From the NCBI RefSeq assembly GCF_009193295.2, contig NZ_CP059973.1:4340001-4404000 (forward strand): DNA of 64,000 nucleotides, read 5' to 3'. Position numbers and translations under genes: made by a program. The DNA is from Bacteroides luhongzhouii (GTDB lineage: Bacteria > Bacteroidota > Bacteroidia > Bacteroidales > Bacteroidaceae). The notes under the pieces are model-generated. The model ran no database searches and had not been told where the DNA came from. It worked only from the letters and a program-made list of their open reading frames with translations. The number at the start of each line of letters is the position of its first letter. Position 1 is the stretch's first letter. Positions 55,364 to 64,000 of this stretch are shown piece by piece.

Positions 55364-57058
55364 ATGGAATGGATTATTAATCAACTAAGGGTACACCCTG
55401 AACTTGCTATTTTCCTAACGCTCTTTGCCGGATTCTGGCTGGGCAGACTCAAAATAGGGAAATTCTCATTGGGGACAGTCACCAGTGTTCTGCTGGTCGG
55501 AGTGTTGGTCGGACAACTGAATATCACTGTGGATGGCCCGATGAAAGCTGTGTTCTTTCTGCTTTTCTTGTTTGCCGTCGGCTACAAAGTAGGTCCGCAA
55601 TTTTTTCGCGGATTGAAAAAGGATGGGCTGCCACAGGTGGGATTCGCTGTACTGATGTGTATTGTCAGCTTGGTAGCACCGTGGATACTCGCCAAAATCA
55701 TGGGGTACCATGTAGGGGAAGCTGCCGGACTTTTGGCAGGTTCACAGACCATATCCGCCGTTATCGGTGTGGCAAGCGATACAATCAATCAATTGGGAAT
55801 CAGCGACGCACAAAAAACAACATTCATCAATGCGATTCCGGTAGCTTACGCTGTAACTTATATCTTCGGTACAGCCGGTTCTGCATGGATTCTGGCTTCT
55901 CTCGGCCCCAAAATGTTGGGCGGACTGGATAAGGTGAAAGCTGACTGCAAAGAACTGGAGGCTCAAATGGGAACATCGGAAGCTGATGAACCCGGATTTT
56001 CCCCGGCTCTGCGTCCGGTTGTATTCCGTGCTTATAAAATCACCAATGAATGGTTCGGCAAAGGAAAGAAAGTCAGTGAACTCGAAACATATTTATGCAA
56101 GAATGATAAACGGCTGTTTGTAGAACGAATTCGTCAAAGAGGAGTAGTGAAAGATGTCGACCCGAACCTGATTCTTCGCAAAAACGATGAAGTGGTACTA
56201 AGCGGACGCCGTGAGTTTGTAATCGGAGAAGAAGACTGGATCGGTCCGGAAGTGATCGACGCACAATTATTGGATTTTCCGGCGGAAACTCTTCCCGTAA
56301 TGGTGACTCACCGGACGTTTGCCGGGGAAAAGGTTGCCAAAATCCGGGCACAGAAGTTCATGCATGGAGTCAGCATCCGTAACATCAAGCGTGCCGGAAT
56401 CAATGTTCCGGTATTATCCCAAACGATAGTAGATTCGGGAGATATTCTTGAGCTCACCGGCCTTAAACATGAGGTGGAAGGTGCTGCCAAACAAATGGGT
56501 TACATTGACCGTCCGACCAATCAGACGGATATGATTTTCGTCGGGCTGGGCATCTTGCTCGGTGGTCTTTTCGGTGCACTGGCTATCCACTTGGGAGGTG
56601 TTCCTATCAGCCTTTCTACCAGTGGCGGCGCATTGATAGCCGGACTTCTATTCGGTTGGTTGCGCAGCAAGCATCCTACTTTCGGAGGTATCCCCGAACC
56701 CTCTTTATGGGTATTGAATAATGTAGGGCTGAATATGTTTATCGCAGTGGTCGGCATTGCTGCAGGCCCCAGTTTTATAGCCGGATTCAAGGAAGTCGGA
56801 GTCAGTCTGTTTATTGTCGGTGCACTGGCAACAGCCATCCCTCTTCTCGCAGGATTGCTGATGGCGAGATACCTGTTCAAGTTCCACCCTGCCCTTTCAT
56901 TAGGATGCACGGCAGGAGCACGTACCACAACAGCCGCACTGGGAGCTATTCAGGATGCAGTGGAAAGTGACACACCTGCATTAGGATATACAGTGACGTA
57001 TGCAGTCGGCAATACGCTACTGATTATCTGGGGAGTCATCATCGTGTTACTTATGTAA
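55364..57058 (+). CDS. aspT: Aspartate:alanine antiporter
   Basis: A 564-residue AspT/YbjL-family exchanger: five or so N-terminal helices, two central cytosolic RCK_C (TrkA_C) domains (about residues 210-375, '[24 protein letters not shown]...[19 protein letters not shown]' and '[44 protein letters not shown]'), then five or so C-terminal helices with [22 protein letters not shown]. Swapping aspartate for alanine, coupled to decarboxylation by the next gene's product, yields proton-motive force. The next gene starts 22 bp downstream. Confidence 0.93.
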   Translation: MEWIINQLRVHPELAIFLTLFAGFWLGRLKIGKFSLGTVTSVLLVGVLVGQLNITVDGPMKAVFFLLFLFAVGYKVGPQFFRGLKKDGLPQVGFAVLMCIVSLVAPWILAKIMGYHVGEAAGLLAGSQTISAVIGVASDTINQLGISDAQKTTFINAIPVAYAVTYIFGTAGSAWILASLGPKMLGGLDKVKADCKELEAQMGTSEADEPGFSPALRPVVFRAYKITNEWFGKGKKVSELETYLCKNDKRLFVERIRQRGVVKDVDPNLILRKNDEVVLSGRREFVIGEEDWIGPEVIDAQLLDFPAETLPVMVTHRTFAGEKVAKIRAQKFMHGVSIRNIKRAGINVPVLSQTIVDSGDILELTGLKHEVEGAAKQMGYIDRPTNQTDMIFVGLGILLGGLFGALAIHLGGVPISLSTSGGALIAGLLFGWLRSKHPTFGGIPEPSLWVLNNVGLNMFIAVVGIAAGPSFIAGFKEVGVSLFIVGALATAIPLLAGLLMARYLFKFHPALSLGCTAGARTTTAALGAIQDAVESDTPALGYTVTYAVGNTLLIIWGVIIVLLM

Positions 57059-57080
57059 AACTATATAAATAAATATCATT

Positions 57081-58718
57081 ATGGAAAAGAAAACAAATCC
57101 TGCCATCACGAAAAGTTATGCCAAGAAAATGGAAACAATCAGCCCGTTCGAGCTGAAAAACAAACTGATTGATATGGCAGATGAAAGCATCAAGAAAATA
57201 GCACATACCATGCTGAATGCGGGAAGAGGTAATCCGAACTGGATTGCTACAGAACCACGCGAAGCATTTTTTCTGTTGGGACAATTCGGACTTTGCGAAT
57301 GTCGCCATGCGTTTTCACTGGAAGAAGGAATAGCAGGTATTCCGCAAAAGGCTGGAATAGCCGCACGTTTCGAGGCTTTCCTGAAGGAGAATGAAAAAGC
57401 TCCGGGAGCTAGTCTGCTGAAAGAGGGTTACAATTATATGTTGATGGAGCATGCTGCCGATCCGGATACGCTGATTCATGAATGGGCGGAATCGGTGATT
57501 GGCGACCAATATCCTGTGCCCGACCGTATTTTACATTTTACAGAGTTAATCGTACAGGATTATCTGGCACAAGAGATGTGTGACCGCCGTCCGCCGAAAG
57601 GAACTTTTGACCTTTTCGCCACCGAGGGAGGTACGGCAGCCATGTGTTATCTGTTCGATTCTTTGCAAGAGAATTTCCTGTTGAATCAGGGAGATGCCAT
57701 TGCTTTGATGATTCCCGTGTTCACTCCTTATATAGAAATTCCGGAACTGCGACGCTATCAGTTCGACGTCACCGAAATTTCCGCCGACCAGATGACTCCT
57801 GACGGATTACATACCTGGCAGTATAAGGATGAAGATATAGACAAACTGAAAGATCCGCGAATCAAAGCGTTATTTATCACTAACCCGAGTAATCCGCCCA
57901 GTTACGCACTTAGCAAGGAGACTACCGAACGTATCATCAACATTGTGAAGAATGACAATCCGAACCTGATGATTATTACGGATGATGTGTATGGGACGTT
58001 TATTCCTCATTTCCGTTCATTGATGGCAGAATTGCCTCACAATACGCTTTGCGTTTATTCGTTCTCCAAATATTTCGGAGCTACAGGATGGAGAACCGCA
58101 GTGATTGCTTTACACGAAGACAACATCTACGACAAAATGATTACCCGTCTGTCGGAGGAGCAGAAATCAATATTGAACAAACGTTATTCCAGCCTTAGCC
58201 TGCAACCGGAAAGAATGAAATTTATCGACCGCATGGTGGCTGACAGCCGACAGATTGCACTGAATCATACCGCAGGACTTTCTCTGCCCCAACAAATACA
58301 GATGAGTTTGTTTGCCATCTTCTCGCTTCTGGATAAAGAAGACAGTTATAAAACCAAGATGCAGGAAATTATTCATCGCCGCCTGCATGCGTTGTGGGAT
58401 AACACAGGGTTCACATTGGTGGAAGACCCGCTGCGCGCCGGATATTATTCGGAGATTGATATGCTGGTATGGGCGAAGAAATTCTACGGAGATGATTTCG
58501 TTGCTTATCTGCAAAAGACATACAATCCGTTGGATGTGGTTTTCCGCCTGGCAAACGAAACGTCACTCGTTCTGTTGAATGGCGGTGGCTTTGCCGGACC
58601 GAAATGGAGTGTGCGTGTGTCACTGGCTAATCTGAATGAAGCCGATTACGTAAAGATCGGACAAAGCATCAAGCGTGTTTTGGAAGAATATGCCCAAACA
58701 TGGAAAGCATCAAAATAA
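57081..58718 (+). CDS. aspD: Aspartate 4-decarboxylase / aspartate transaminase
   Basis: A 545-residue PLP enzyme of the AspD family (fold-type I). The N-terminal helical stretch is followed by ARGNPNW-like 'LNAGRGNPNWIATEPREAFFLLGQFG', the 'TEGGTAAMCYLFDSLQENFLL' cofactor region, ITDDVYGTF and the PLP-lysine motif YSFSKYFGATGWR. It converts L-aspartate to alanine and CO2. With AspT it forms a decarboxylative energy-conserving cycle, which fits acid tolerance or aspartate use. The pair is a two-gene operon ended by the hairpin at 58725-58792. Confidence 0.94.
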   Translation: MEKKTNPAITKSYAKKMETISPFELKNKLIDMADESIKKIAHTMLNAGRGNPNWIATEPREAFFLLGQFGLCECRHAFSLEEGIAGIPQKAGIAARFEAFLKENEKAPGASLLKEGYNYMLMEHAADPDTLIHEWAESVIGDQYPVPDRILHFTELIVQDYLAQEMCDRRPPKGTFDLFATEGGTAAMCYLFDSLQENFLLNQGDAIALMIPVFTPYIEIPELRRYQFDVTEISADQMTPDGLHTWQYKDEDIDKLKDPRIKALFITNPSNPPSYALSKETTERIINIVKNDNPNLMIITDDVYGTFIPHFRSLMAELPHNTLCVYSFSKYFGATGWRTAVIALHEDNIYDKMITRLSEEQKSILNKRYSSLSLQPERMKFIDRMVADSRQIALNHTAGLSLPQQIQMSLFAIFSLLDKEDSYKTKMQEIIHRRLHALWDNTGFTLVEDPLRAGYYSEIDMLVWAKKFYGDDFVAYLQKTYNPLDVVFRLANETSLVLLNGGGFAGPKWSVRVSLANLNEADYVKIGQSIKRVLEEYAQTWKASK

Positions 58719-58724
58719 TTAACT

Positions 58725-58792
58725 GATTAGACGATTTACGATCGTATGATTGAGGATAGTAACCTCAATCGTACATTGTAAATCGTCTAATC
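58725..58792. terminator. Long hairpin after aspD
   Basis: A 15-bp outer stem (58725-58739 with 58778-58792) and an 8-bp inner stem (GATTGAGG/CCTCAATC). It shares the TCTAATCGTAAAT tail with the palindrome at 50451-50480, so it belongs to the same intergenic repeat family. It probably terminates aspTD. Confidence 0.65.
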
Positions 58793-58862
58793 GTAAATAA
58801 AAGAAAAGATAAGTTTTTTCTAAGAAAACATAACGGAAGCGAATAGTCAGGTTGAAAATCTC

Positions 58863-58870
58863 TATCTTTG
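58863..58870 (+). promoter_or_regulatory. -7 element (TATCTTTG) for the secreted hypothetical gene
   Basis: A perfect TAnnTTTG match 22 bp before the start codon; no clear -33. Confidence 0.5.
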
Positions 58871-58892
58871 TGGTAAATCAACCTTTACGAAG

Positions 58893-59435
58893 ATGAAAAA
58901 ACTGATTCTATTTCTTTCGCTGATATTATCAGTCGGTTTTGCATCCGCACAGTCGGAAATTCCTTCCGATAGTATTCGTCGTGCTCCATCCACCAATATT
59001 AAAGAGTTTGGTGGATTTCTGCTGGATATGGGATTAATGAATGTAGCGACTCCCGAACTTCCCAAGTTTAATTTAGAGATGCCTAATATGACGAAAGATT
59101 ATAATCAGCTCTTTCGTTTAAATACAGATGTTACTTATTCGCAAGGATTCACTGATTCTTTTTCTTCGTCTTCTTTCTCCGGCTTTTCCGGCTTTGGATA
59201 TGGTTGGGGATTGTCCTCTTCTCCACAGTTTATGCAGATGGGGTCTTTCAAACTGAAAAATGGAATGAGAATCAATACCTACGGAGATTATGACAAGGAT
59301 GGCTGGCGGGTGCCTAACCGCAGTGCTATGCCTTGGGAAAAAAATAATTTCCGGGGAGCATTCGAACTGAAATCGGCAAATGGCAATTTCGGAATACGAA
59401 TCGAAGTGCAACAAGGACGAAATGCACCTTATTAA
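58893..59435 (+). CDS. Secreted hypothetical protein
   Basis: A 180-residue protein with a signal peptide (KKLILFLSLILSVGFASAQ). The mature part contains a Ser/Phe/Gly-rich stretch (FSSSSFSGFSGFGYGWG) and a C-terminal beta-rich half (NGMRINTYGDYDKDGWRVPNRSAMPWEKNNFRGAFELKSANGNFGIRIEVQQ) whose last residues resemble an envelope-associated strand. I do not recognise a family. Monocistronic, between aspD and a convergent SDR gene. Confidence 0.75.
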   Translation: MKKLILFLSLILSVGFASAQSEIPSDSIRRAPSTNIKEFGGFLLDMGLMNVATPELPKFNLEMPNMTKDYNQLFRLNTDVTYSQGFTDSFSSSSFSGFSGFGYGWGLSSSPQFMQMGSFKLKNGMRINTYGDYDKDGWRVPNRSAMPWEKNNFRGAFELKSANGNFGIRIEVQQGRNAPY

Positions 59436-59458
59436 ATCAGGTACTTCAATATAAAACC

Positions 59459-59512
59459 CCGGAAGTCTGAAATAAAATCAAATAGTCCTATAGATTAGAT
59501 CAGACAGTCCGG
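59459..59512. terminator. Possible terminator between convergent genes
   Basis: The imperfect stem CCGGA-GTCTGA/TCAGAC-TCCGG encloses an AT-rich loop. No T-run is seen, so the call is weak. Confidence 0.35.
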
Positions 59513-59540
59513 AATTAAATTAAGTAAGTTCGGCACAGAA

Positions 59541-60557
59541 TTAGGAAAGCTCGAAGGCTTTATCTGCCGCACTTATTGCGTTGGCAATACGATCACACCA
59601 TGAATCAAATTCCGGATCAGGTATTTGTGATTCCGGATGGGAAAGCATATAGTGTACAGCTTGTCGTAATCCGTCTGCCATGGAAGTATTGCATATAAAA
59701 TCAGGAACCAACCGCTTTATCTTCGAGTTATCAAAGACTACCGTAGCTGCTTTATCTCCTAACAGTTCACCTCTGAAATCATAATGATCGTTATGCTTGG
59801 CAAGGAAATCGGATGCTACGTGTAATGCGTTCAGAGGTTTGCCCAACGCATCGGCAATGGTTTGGTAAATCTGATTCCAGGTCATGCTTTCATCGGTAGT
59901 GATATGAAAAGCGTTCCCAATAGCATGGGGGGTCGCCATCAGTCCTACATAACCTTTGGCAAAATCTTTAGAGTGAGTCAATGTCCACAAAGAAGAACCA
60001 TCGCCGGGGATAATAACAGGTTTGCCGTCAAGGATTCGTTTTAGGATCTGCCAGTTTCCCTTATCTCCATGTACAGATACGGGAGGTTTTGTTCCGTTGT
60101 AGGTATGGCTGGGACGGACGATTGTAACGGGAAAACCGTTTGTGCGATAGGCTGCCATCAGCACTTCTTCCGCTTCTATCTTATTACGGGAGTACTGCCA
60201 ATAGGGATTGGCCAAAGGGGTGCTTTCAGTAATACGGTAATCGGCCAATGGCTTTTGGTAGGCAGAGGCACTGCTAATAAAGATATATTGTCGCGTTTTA
60301 TTCTGGAACAGGCGGATGTCACGCTTCACGTCTTCTGCCGTATAGCCGATGAACTGTGCAACCACATCGTAATGTTCGGACGCGATGGCTTTTGCCACAG
60401 CTTCTTCCTCATTAATATCCGCAATGATACTGTGAATTCCCGCCGGTATCTTTTTCGAACCACGATTAAGGAGAGTAATCTCCCACCCTCTTTGTTGCGC
60501 CAATGCCACTACATCTGTACTGATCGTACCTGTTCCTCCAATAAATAATGCTTTCAT
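59541..60557 (-). CDS. NAD-dependent epimerase/dehydratase family (SDR) protein
   Basis: A 338-residue extended SDR with the N-terminal NAD(P) motif GGTGTIS (residues 7-13), the acidic residue context 'LLNRGSKK', the second-domain FISSASAYQ and the catalytic YxxxK-type YSRNKIEAEE (Tyr in WQYSRNK), then 'TIVRPSHTYNGTKPP'. The substrate is unknown; similar Bacteroides proteins are annotated as generic NAD-dependent epimerases. It is monocistronic. A minus-strand TATATTTG at 60586-60593 is the likely -7 element. Confidence 0.88.
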   Translation of the reverse strand: MKALFIGGTGTISTDVVALAQQRGWEITLLNRGSKKIPAGIHSIIADINEEEAVAKAIASEHYDVVAQFIGYTAEDVKRDIRLFQNKTRQYIFISSASAYQKPLADYRITESTPLANPYWQYSRNKIEAEEVLMAAYRTNGFPVTIVRPSHTYNGTKPPVSVHGDKGNWQILKRILDGKPVIIPGDGSSLWTLTHSKDFAKGYVGLMATPHAIGNAFHITTDESMTWNQIYQTIADALGKPLNALHVASDFLAKHNDHYDFRGELLGDKAATVVFDNSKIKRLVPDFICNTSMADGLRQAVHYMLSHPESQIPDPEFDSWCDRIANAISAADKAFELS

Positions 60558-60585
60558 AAAACCTGTTTTTTTATATTCTCCGGAA

Positions 60586-60593
60586 CAAATATA
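60586..60593 (-). promoter_or_regulatory. -7 element (TATATTTG) for the SDR gene
   Basis: A minus-strand match to TAnnTTTG 28 bp before the start. Confidence 0.45.
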
Positions 60594-60731
60594 TCAATTT
60601 CATCACTTACTTCCAGCAATCATTGCCATTTATTTTTCTGCCCGAAAATTCATGTAGTATACAGATTACTGATTCTTATACCCATATTACTGATTTGCAG
60701 AATGAAATTAAAAAGATACCTTCAAATGTTT

Positions 60732-60739
60732 TATCTTTG
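60732..60739 (+). promoter_or_regulatory. -7 element (TATCTTTG) for the AraC pair
   Basis: A perfect match 23 bp before the first AraC start; a TTTG lies 34 bp upstream, too far for a standard -33. Confidence 0.5.
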
Positions 60740-60762
60740 TATCAGATTAATAATAGAAACAT

Positions 60763-61665
60763 ATGGATGAAATAACAAAAATTGAAACCGTCGATCAGTA
60801 TGACCAATTGTTTGGACTGGAAACATTGCACCCTTTGGTGAATGTAATCGACTTCTCAAAAGCCACCAGGTCAGTTGAATATATCCGTATGAATATCGGA
60901 TTCTACTGCTTGTTCCTGAAGGATGCAAAATGTGGTGACCTCACTTATGGACGTAAGAATTACGATTATCAGGAAGGAACGGTTGTTTGTATGGCACCGG
61001 GACAAGTGAGCGGAATAGATAACCGCAACAGGCCTGCTCCCCGCACCAAGTCAATCGGCGTTTTGTTCCATCCCGATTTAATCCGCGGAACTTCATTAGG
61101 ACAGAATATCAAGAACTATACTTTTTTCTCTTACGAGGTAAATGAAGCATTGCATCTTTCAGACCAGGAAAGAGAAATCGTAACTGATTGCATACATAAA
61201 ATCAGGATCGAGCTGGAGCATCCTATCGACAAGCACAGCAAGCAACTCATCGTGCGTAACATCGAACTGCTGTTGGATTACTGTATGCGTTTCTACGAAC
61301 GGCAGTTTATCACACGTAATCAGGCGAACAAAGATATTATCGTAAAATTCGAGCAATTGCTGGACGAATACTTCCAGAATCAGGTGGCAATAACAGAAGG
61401 ACTGCCATCCGTGAAATATTTTGCAGACAAGGCATGTCTCTCTCCTAATTATTTCGGAGACCTGATAAAGAAGGAAACAGGAAAAACTGCACAGGAATAT
61501 ATCCAATGCCGGATTATCGAACTGGCAAAAGAAAGAATACTGGAAGGCGTTCAAACTGTCAGCCAGGTGGCTTATGAACTGGGATTTCAATATCCACAGC
61601 ACTTCAGCCGATTGTTTAAAAAGCATGTAGGTTGCACCCCGAACGAATATAAACAAAGAAACTAA
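60763..61665 (+). CDS. AraC-family transcriptional regulator (first of a tandem pair)
   Basis: A 300-residue protein with an N-terminal cupin-like sensing domain (about residues 20-180, including GTVVCMAPGQVSGIDN and GVLFHPDLIRGTSLGQNIKNYTFFSYE) and a C-terminal double helix-turn-helix: KYFADKACLSPNYFGDLIKKETGKTAQEYIQ and TVSQVAYELGFQYPQHFSRLFKKHVGCTPNEYK. The ligand is unknown. It is divergent from the SDR gene, which is a possible target. The close copy 29 bp downstream shows duplication. Confidence 0.92.
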   Translation: MDEITKIETVDQYDQLFGLETLHPLVNVIDFSKATRSVEYIRMNIGFYCLFLKDAKCGDLTYGRKNYDYQEGTVVCMAPGQVSGIDNRNRPAPRTKSIGVLFHPDLIRGTSLGQNIKNYTFFSYEVNEALHLSDQEREIVTDCIHKIRIELEHPIDKHSKQLIVRNIELLLDYCMRFYERQFITRNQANKDIIVKFEQLLDEYFQNQVAITEGLPSVKYFADKACLSPNYFGDLIKKETGKTAQEYIQCRIIELAKERILEGVQTVSQVAYELGFQYPQHFSRLFKKHVGCTPNEYKQRN

Positions 61666-61694
61666 GCATTTTTAGATACAGGAGTCTCAACATC

Positions 61695-62594
61695 ATGGGA
61701 GATAAAGTACTCAAAATAGGAACCGTGCATCAATGCAATTGTTGCCTGGGGAGCAAAACACTACATCCGCTGGTGAGTGTCATTGATCTCTCAAAGGCTG
61801 ACTTGTCGCCTCATACGGACATCAAGTTCGACTTTTATACGATTCTATTGAGTGAGTGTAAATGTGAGGCCTATGTGTATGGTCACCAGTATTATGATTT
61901 TTCAGACGGCACTTTGATCTGCCTGAGTCCCGGAGAATCTATCAGCATAAAAGAAAAGAATAAAAGATTTCCTTCCAAAGGATGGATATTGGCTTTTCAT
62001 CCTGATCTGATCTGTGGCACTCCGCTCGGACTTAATATACATAACTATACTTTTTTCTCTTATCAGCCTGAGGAGGCACTGCATATATCATTGCGCGAGA
62101 AACAGATCATTCTGGAGTTTATGGACAGAATCAACCAGGAACTCGAACGTTGTATTGATCGCCACAGCAAAAAAATAGTTTCAAAGTATATAGAACTATT
62201 GCTGGATTACTGTGTACGTTTCTACGAACGCCAATTTATTACACGTAACGAAGTGAATAAAACGATTATCAAACAATTTGATAAAATCATAAATAACCAT
62301 TTCGAAACGAAGCTGGTGCCGGCTGTCGATGTGCTTTCAAATGAATATTGTGCTAACGTGCTTCATTTATCTCCTGAATATTTCAACGACTTGCTGAAGC
62401 ACGAAACGGGTAAATCGTTCAAAGAATACATTGAGTTCAAACGCTTCGAGATTGCTAAAAATTGGTTGCTGAATACTGATAAAACAGTTAATCAGATAAC
62501 ACAAGAACTGGGTTTTCAGAATCCGCAATATTTCAGCCGGCTATTCAAGAAAGTTACCGGTTGCTCTCCGAATGATTTCAGAGTACCTAACTAG
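61695..62594 (+). CDS. AraC-family transcriptional regulator (second of a tandem pair)
   Basis: A 299-residue paralogue of the preceding gene with the same layout: GTLICLSPGESISIKEKNKRFPSK, AFHPDLICGTPLGLNIHNYTFFSYQ, IDRHSKKIVSKYIELLLDYCVRFYERQFITRNE (nearly identical to its neighbour) and the HTH part EYCANVLHLSPEYFNDLLKHETGKSFKEYIE / QITQELGFQNPQYFSRLFKKVTGCSPNDF. The N-terminal cysteine pair (CNCC) is specific to this copy. It follows the first copy in probable co-transcription. Confidence 0.92.
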   Translation: MGDKVLKIGTVHQCNCCLGSKTLHPLVSVIDLSKADLSPHTDIKFDFYTILLSECKCEAYVYGHQYYDFSDGTLICLSPGESISIKEKNKRFPSKGWILAFHPDLICGTPLGLNIHNYTFFSYQPEEALHISLREKQIILEFMDRINQELERCIDRHSKKIVSKYIELLLDYCVRFYERQFITRNEVNKTIIKQFDKIINNHFETKLVPAVDVLSNEYCANVLHLSPEYFNDLLKHETGKSFKEYIEFKRFEIAKNWLLNTDKTVNQITQELGFQNPQYFSRLFKKVTGCSPNDFRVPN

Positions 62595-62711
62595 AAATGA
62601 AATCCAAAAGGATTGGAGGACGATAAAGCAACAAAAAAGTCTTAATAAAATTTGAATTGAAATATCCAATTCTTAATCTATGTTATGAAACATACTTTTT
62701 TGCTTGGATAA

Positions 62712-62742
62712 TTTGCTAATTTCCCAATAGTCCGTATCTTTG
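62712..62742 (+). promoter_or_regulatory. Full-consensus promoter of a possible small RNA
   Basis: TTTG (62712-62715), 19 bp, TATCTTTG (62735-62742): the best promoter in this gap, but the gene downstream has its own promoter and a terminator lies between. Confidence 0.75.
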
Positions 62743-62748
62743 CAATGT

Positions 62749-62810
62749 GTTTTTCATAGTATTAGATTTAAGGTTAACAAAGGTTGGAGCAAGGCGTTGC
62801 TCCTTTTTTT
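62749..62810 (+). ncRNA. Candidate small RNA of about 60 nt
   Basis: Starting a few bases after the promoter at 62735-62742 and ending with the hairpin GGAGCAA-GGCG-TTGCTCC (62786-62803) plus T7. The transcript would have no ORF of any length. I cannot name a family. It may also be an AraC-locus 3' transcript or the leader of an attenuated unit; it is a candidate only. Confidence 0.45.
62786..62810 (+). terminator. Strong intrinsic terminator in the AraC-peptidase gap
   Basis: A 7-bp GC-containing stem with the tetraloop GGCG and seven T residues. Confidence 0.88.
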
Positions 62811-62890
62811 ATGTCTATACGTAAGCTCTCCTCTTTAACTTCCTAAGATGCCATTTCCCAAACAGTTGTTCTTTCTTATGAATGACGGTA

Positions 62891-62920
62891 TTGGAATTAC
62901 GCTATTTTTCAGTAACTTTG
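62891..62920 (+). promoter_or_regulatory. Promoter of the clostripain-like gene
   Basis: TTG (62891-62893) and TAACTTTG (62913-62920) are 19 bp apart, about 95 bp before the start of the lipoprotein gene. Confidence 0.6.
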
Positions 62921-63015
62921 CAAAGAGAGACGTATCAATTATGTCCCGGTAAAGCAAATCAAAAAGTTCTCTTTTTACGTTATGTATAAAAAGAAAATTT
63001 AATCCTTGTAGAATA

Positions 63016-64000
63016 ATGGAAGCAATGCAACAATATTATCGTCTGATGAAATCAATCCTCTTCGTATTATTTCTTTCTTTCGGCATGATTTCGTGCGAGA
63101 AAGAAGATCCGGTTTCTACATCTCCCAACACAAGGCAGACGGACAACACTGATCCGACAAATCCTGATCCTACCGACCCGGTGGTTCGTTCGGATAATGA
63201 ACAAACTGTATTTATGTATCTGCCCTGGTCGACTGACCTGACTTCCTTTTTCTATCAAAATATTGCTGATCTGAAAAGTATTATCGGACAGAATATATTA
63301 AAAAACGAGCGGGTTCTCGTATTTATGTGTACAACAACCACTAAAGCCACTCTCTATGAGCTTTCCTACGAAAAAGGCGCAGCCGTACAGAAGGCTTTAA
63401 AAAACTACAATTATCCGGATCCCAGCTATACAACGGCCGAAGGTATCACTTCTATCCTGAATGATGTACAGACCTACTCTCCCGCCAAACGATATGCAAT
63501 GATTATCGGATGCCACGGGATGGGATGGATCCCCGTATCAAAAACGCAATCACGCAGTAGTCTGCAAACAGTCAAAAAACATTGGGAATATGGGAATACA
63601 CCTATGACACGTCTCTTCGGAGGCAGAGAATCCAAGTATCAGACGGATATTACTACACTTGCCGAAGGAATATCGAGCGCAGGATTGAAGATGGAGTATA
63701 TCCTTTTCGACGACTGCTATATGTCGACAGTAGAGGTTGCTTATGACCTTAAAAACGTAACAAGTCACCTAATAGCATCCACTAGTGAAATTATGGCTTA
63801 TGGTATGCCATACGACAAGATTGGCCAGTACTTAATCGGAAACATAGATTATGAAAAGATTTGTGATGGTTTCTATTCTTTTTATTCAAATTATGTCACT
63901 CCCTGCGGAACAATCAGTGTCACAGATTGCTCGGAAATAGATCATCTGGCGGCCATTATGAAAGAAATAAATCAGCGTTATACGTTTAACGAAGAATTAA
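63016..64000 (+). CDS. Clostripain-family (C11) cysteine peptidase lipoprotein, 3' end outside window
   Basis: The frame runs from ATG at 63016 to the window edge without a stop. It has a lipoprotein signal (MKSILFVLFLSFGMISC; the start could be the Met at 63046), then a Thr/Pro/Asp-rich linker (DNTDPTNPDPTDPVV). The peptidase C11 domain shows the catalytic His in MIIGCHGMGW and the catalytic Cys in ILFDDCYMSTVEVAYDL. The fold is caspase-like, cutting after Arg or Lys in characterised members. As an envelope lipoprotein it would act at the cell surface or in the periplasm. The last residues read here are YTFNEEL. Confidence 0.88.
   Translation, partial: MEAMQQYYRLMKSILFVLFLSFGMISCEKEDPVSTSPNTRQTDNTDPTNPDPTDPVVRSDNEQTVFMYLPWSTDLTSFFYQNIADLKSIIGQNILKNERVLVFMCTTTTKATLYELSYEKGAAVQKALKNYNYPDPSYTTAEGITSILNDVQTYSPAKRYAMIIGCHGMGWIPVSKTQSRSSLQTVKKHWEYGNTPMTRLFGGRESKYQTDITTLAEGISSAGLKMEYILFDDCYMSTVEVAYDLKNVTSHLIASTSEIMAYGMPYDKIGQYLIGNIDYEKICDGFYSFYSNYVTPCGTISVTDCSEIDHLAAIMKEINQRYTFNEEL

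Overview
The window is chromosomal DNA from a gut Bacteroides, most likely close to the B. thetaiotaomicron/B. ovatus group. The evidence is the Bacteroides-type promoter element TAnnTTTG in front of many genes, an UpxY antiterminator heading a capsule locus, a 30-residue 'smalltalk' peptide beside an HU protein, M16, MORN and PorT family proteins, and a clostripain-type lipoprotein. No species is claimed.

Layout. 1-8.2 kb: a NapH/NapG-like iron-sulfur protein cut by the left edge, a patatin phospholipase overlapping a GH13 amylase, a PepSY-like secreted protein, then (minus strand) glycogen branching enzyme, a YhcH-family protein and a DUF2461 protein. 8.4-13.6 kb: pabC and pabB for p-aminobenzoate, a periplasmic TPR protein, tRNA-Arg(TCT), and an AbgT transporter that closes an operon with a response regulator and a 1438-residue double histidine kinase (13.6-17.9 kb). 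18-25.2 kb: prs, a 14-repeat MORN protein, an M16 homologue without its metal site, kdsB, a short folK and a class A PBP. 25.4-28.6 kb: an intact AAA-ATPase/PD-(D/E)XK gene, smalltalk, an HU protein with an acidic tail, and a decayed fragment of a second AAA-ATPase gene.

28.6-47.0 kb is a Wzy-dependent capsular or exopolysaccharide locus read on the minus strand: upxY, wzx, wzy, a pyruvyltransferase, three GT2 genes, a nucleotide-sugar dehydrogenase, two GT4 genes, a WecG/TagA-type transferase, the initiating sugar-phosphate transferase, Wza-like and Wzc-like proteins. Upstream of upxY lies a segment of about 250 bp flanked by perfect 21-bp inverted repeats and carrying one recognisable promoter. 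A tyrosine recombinase gene sits next to it. In this sequence the promoter points away from the capsule genes, so the locus appears to have been captured in the OFF state.

47.1-49.0 kb holds three or four small genes of little-known function and a striking 35-bp-arm inverted repeat. From 49 kb core metabolism resumes: pyrB-pyrI, a flavin reductase-like protein, a PorT-like barrel, glyA, fhs (both one-carbon metabolism), the aspT-aspD aspartate decarboxylation pair, a secreted hypothetical, an SDR protein, two tandem AraC regulators, a possible small RNA unit, and a C11 peptidase lipoprotein cut by the right edge. Only one tRNA was seen; no rRNA, CRISPR array or complete insertion sequence was found.
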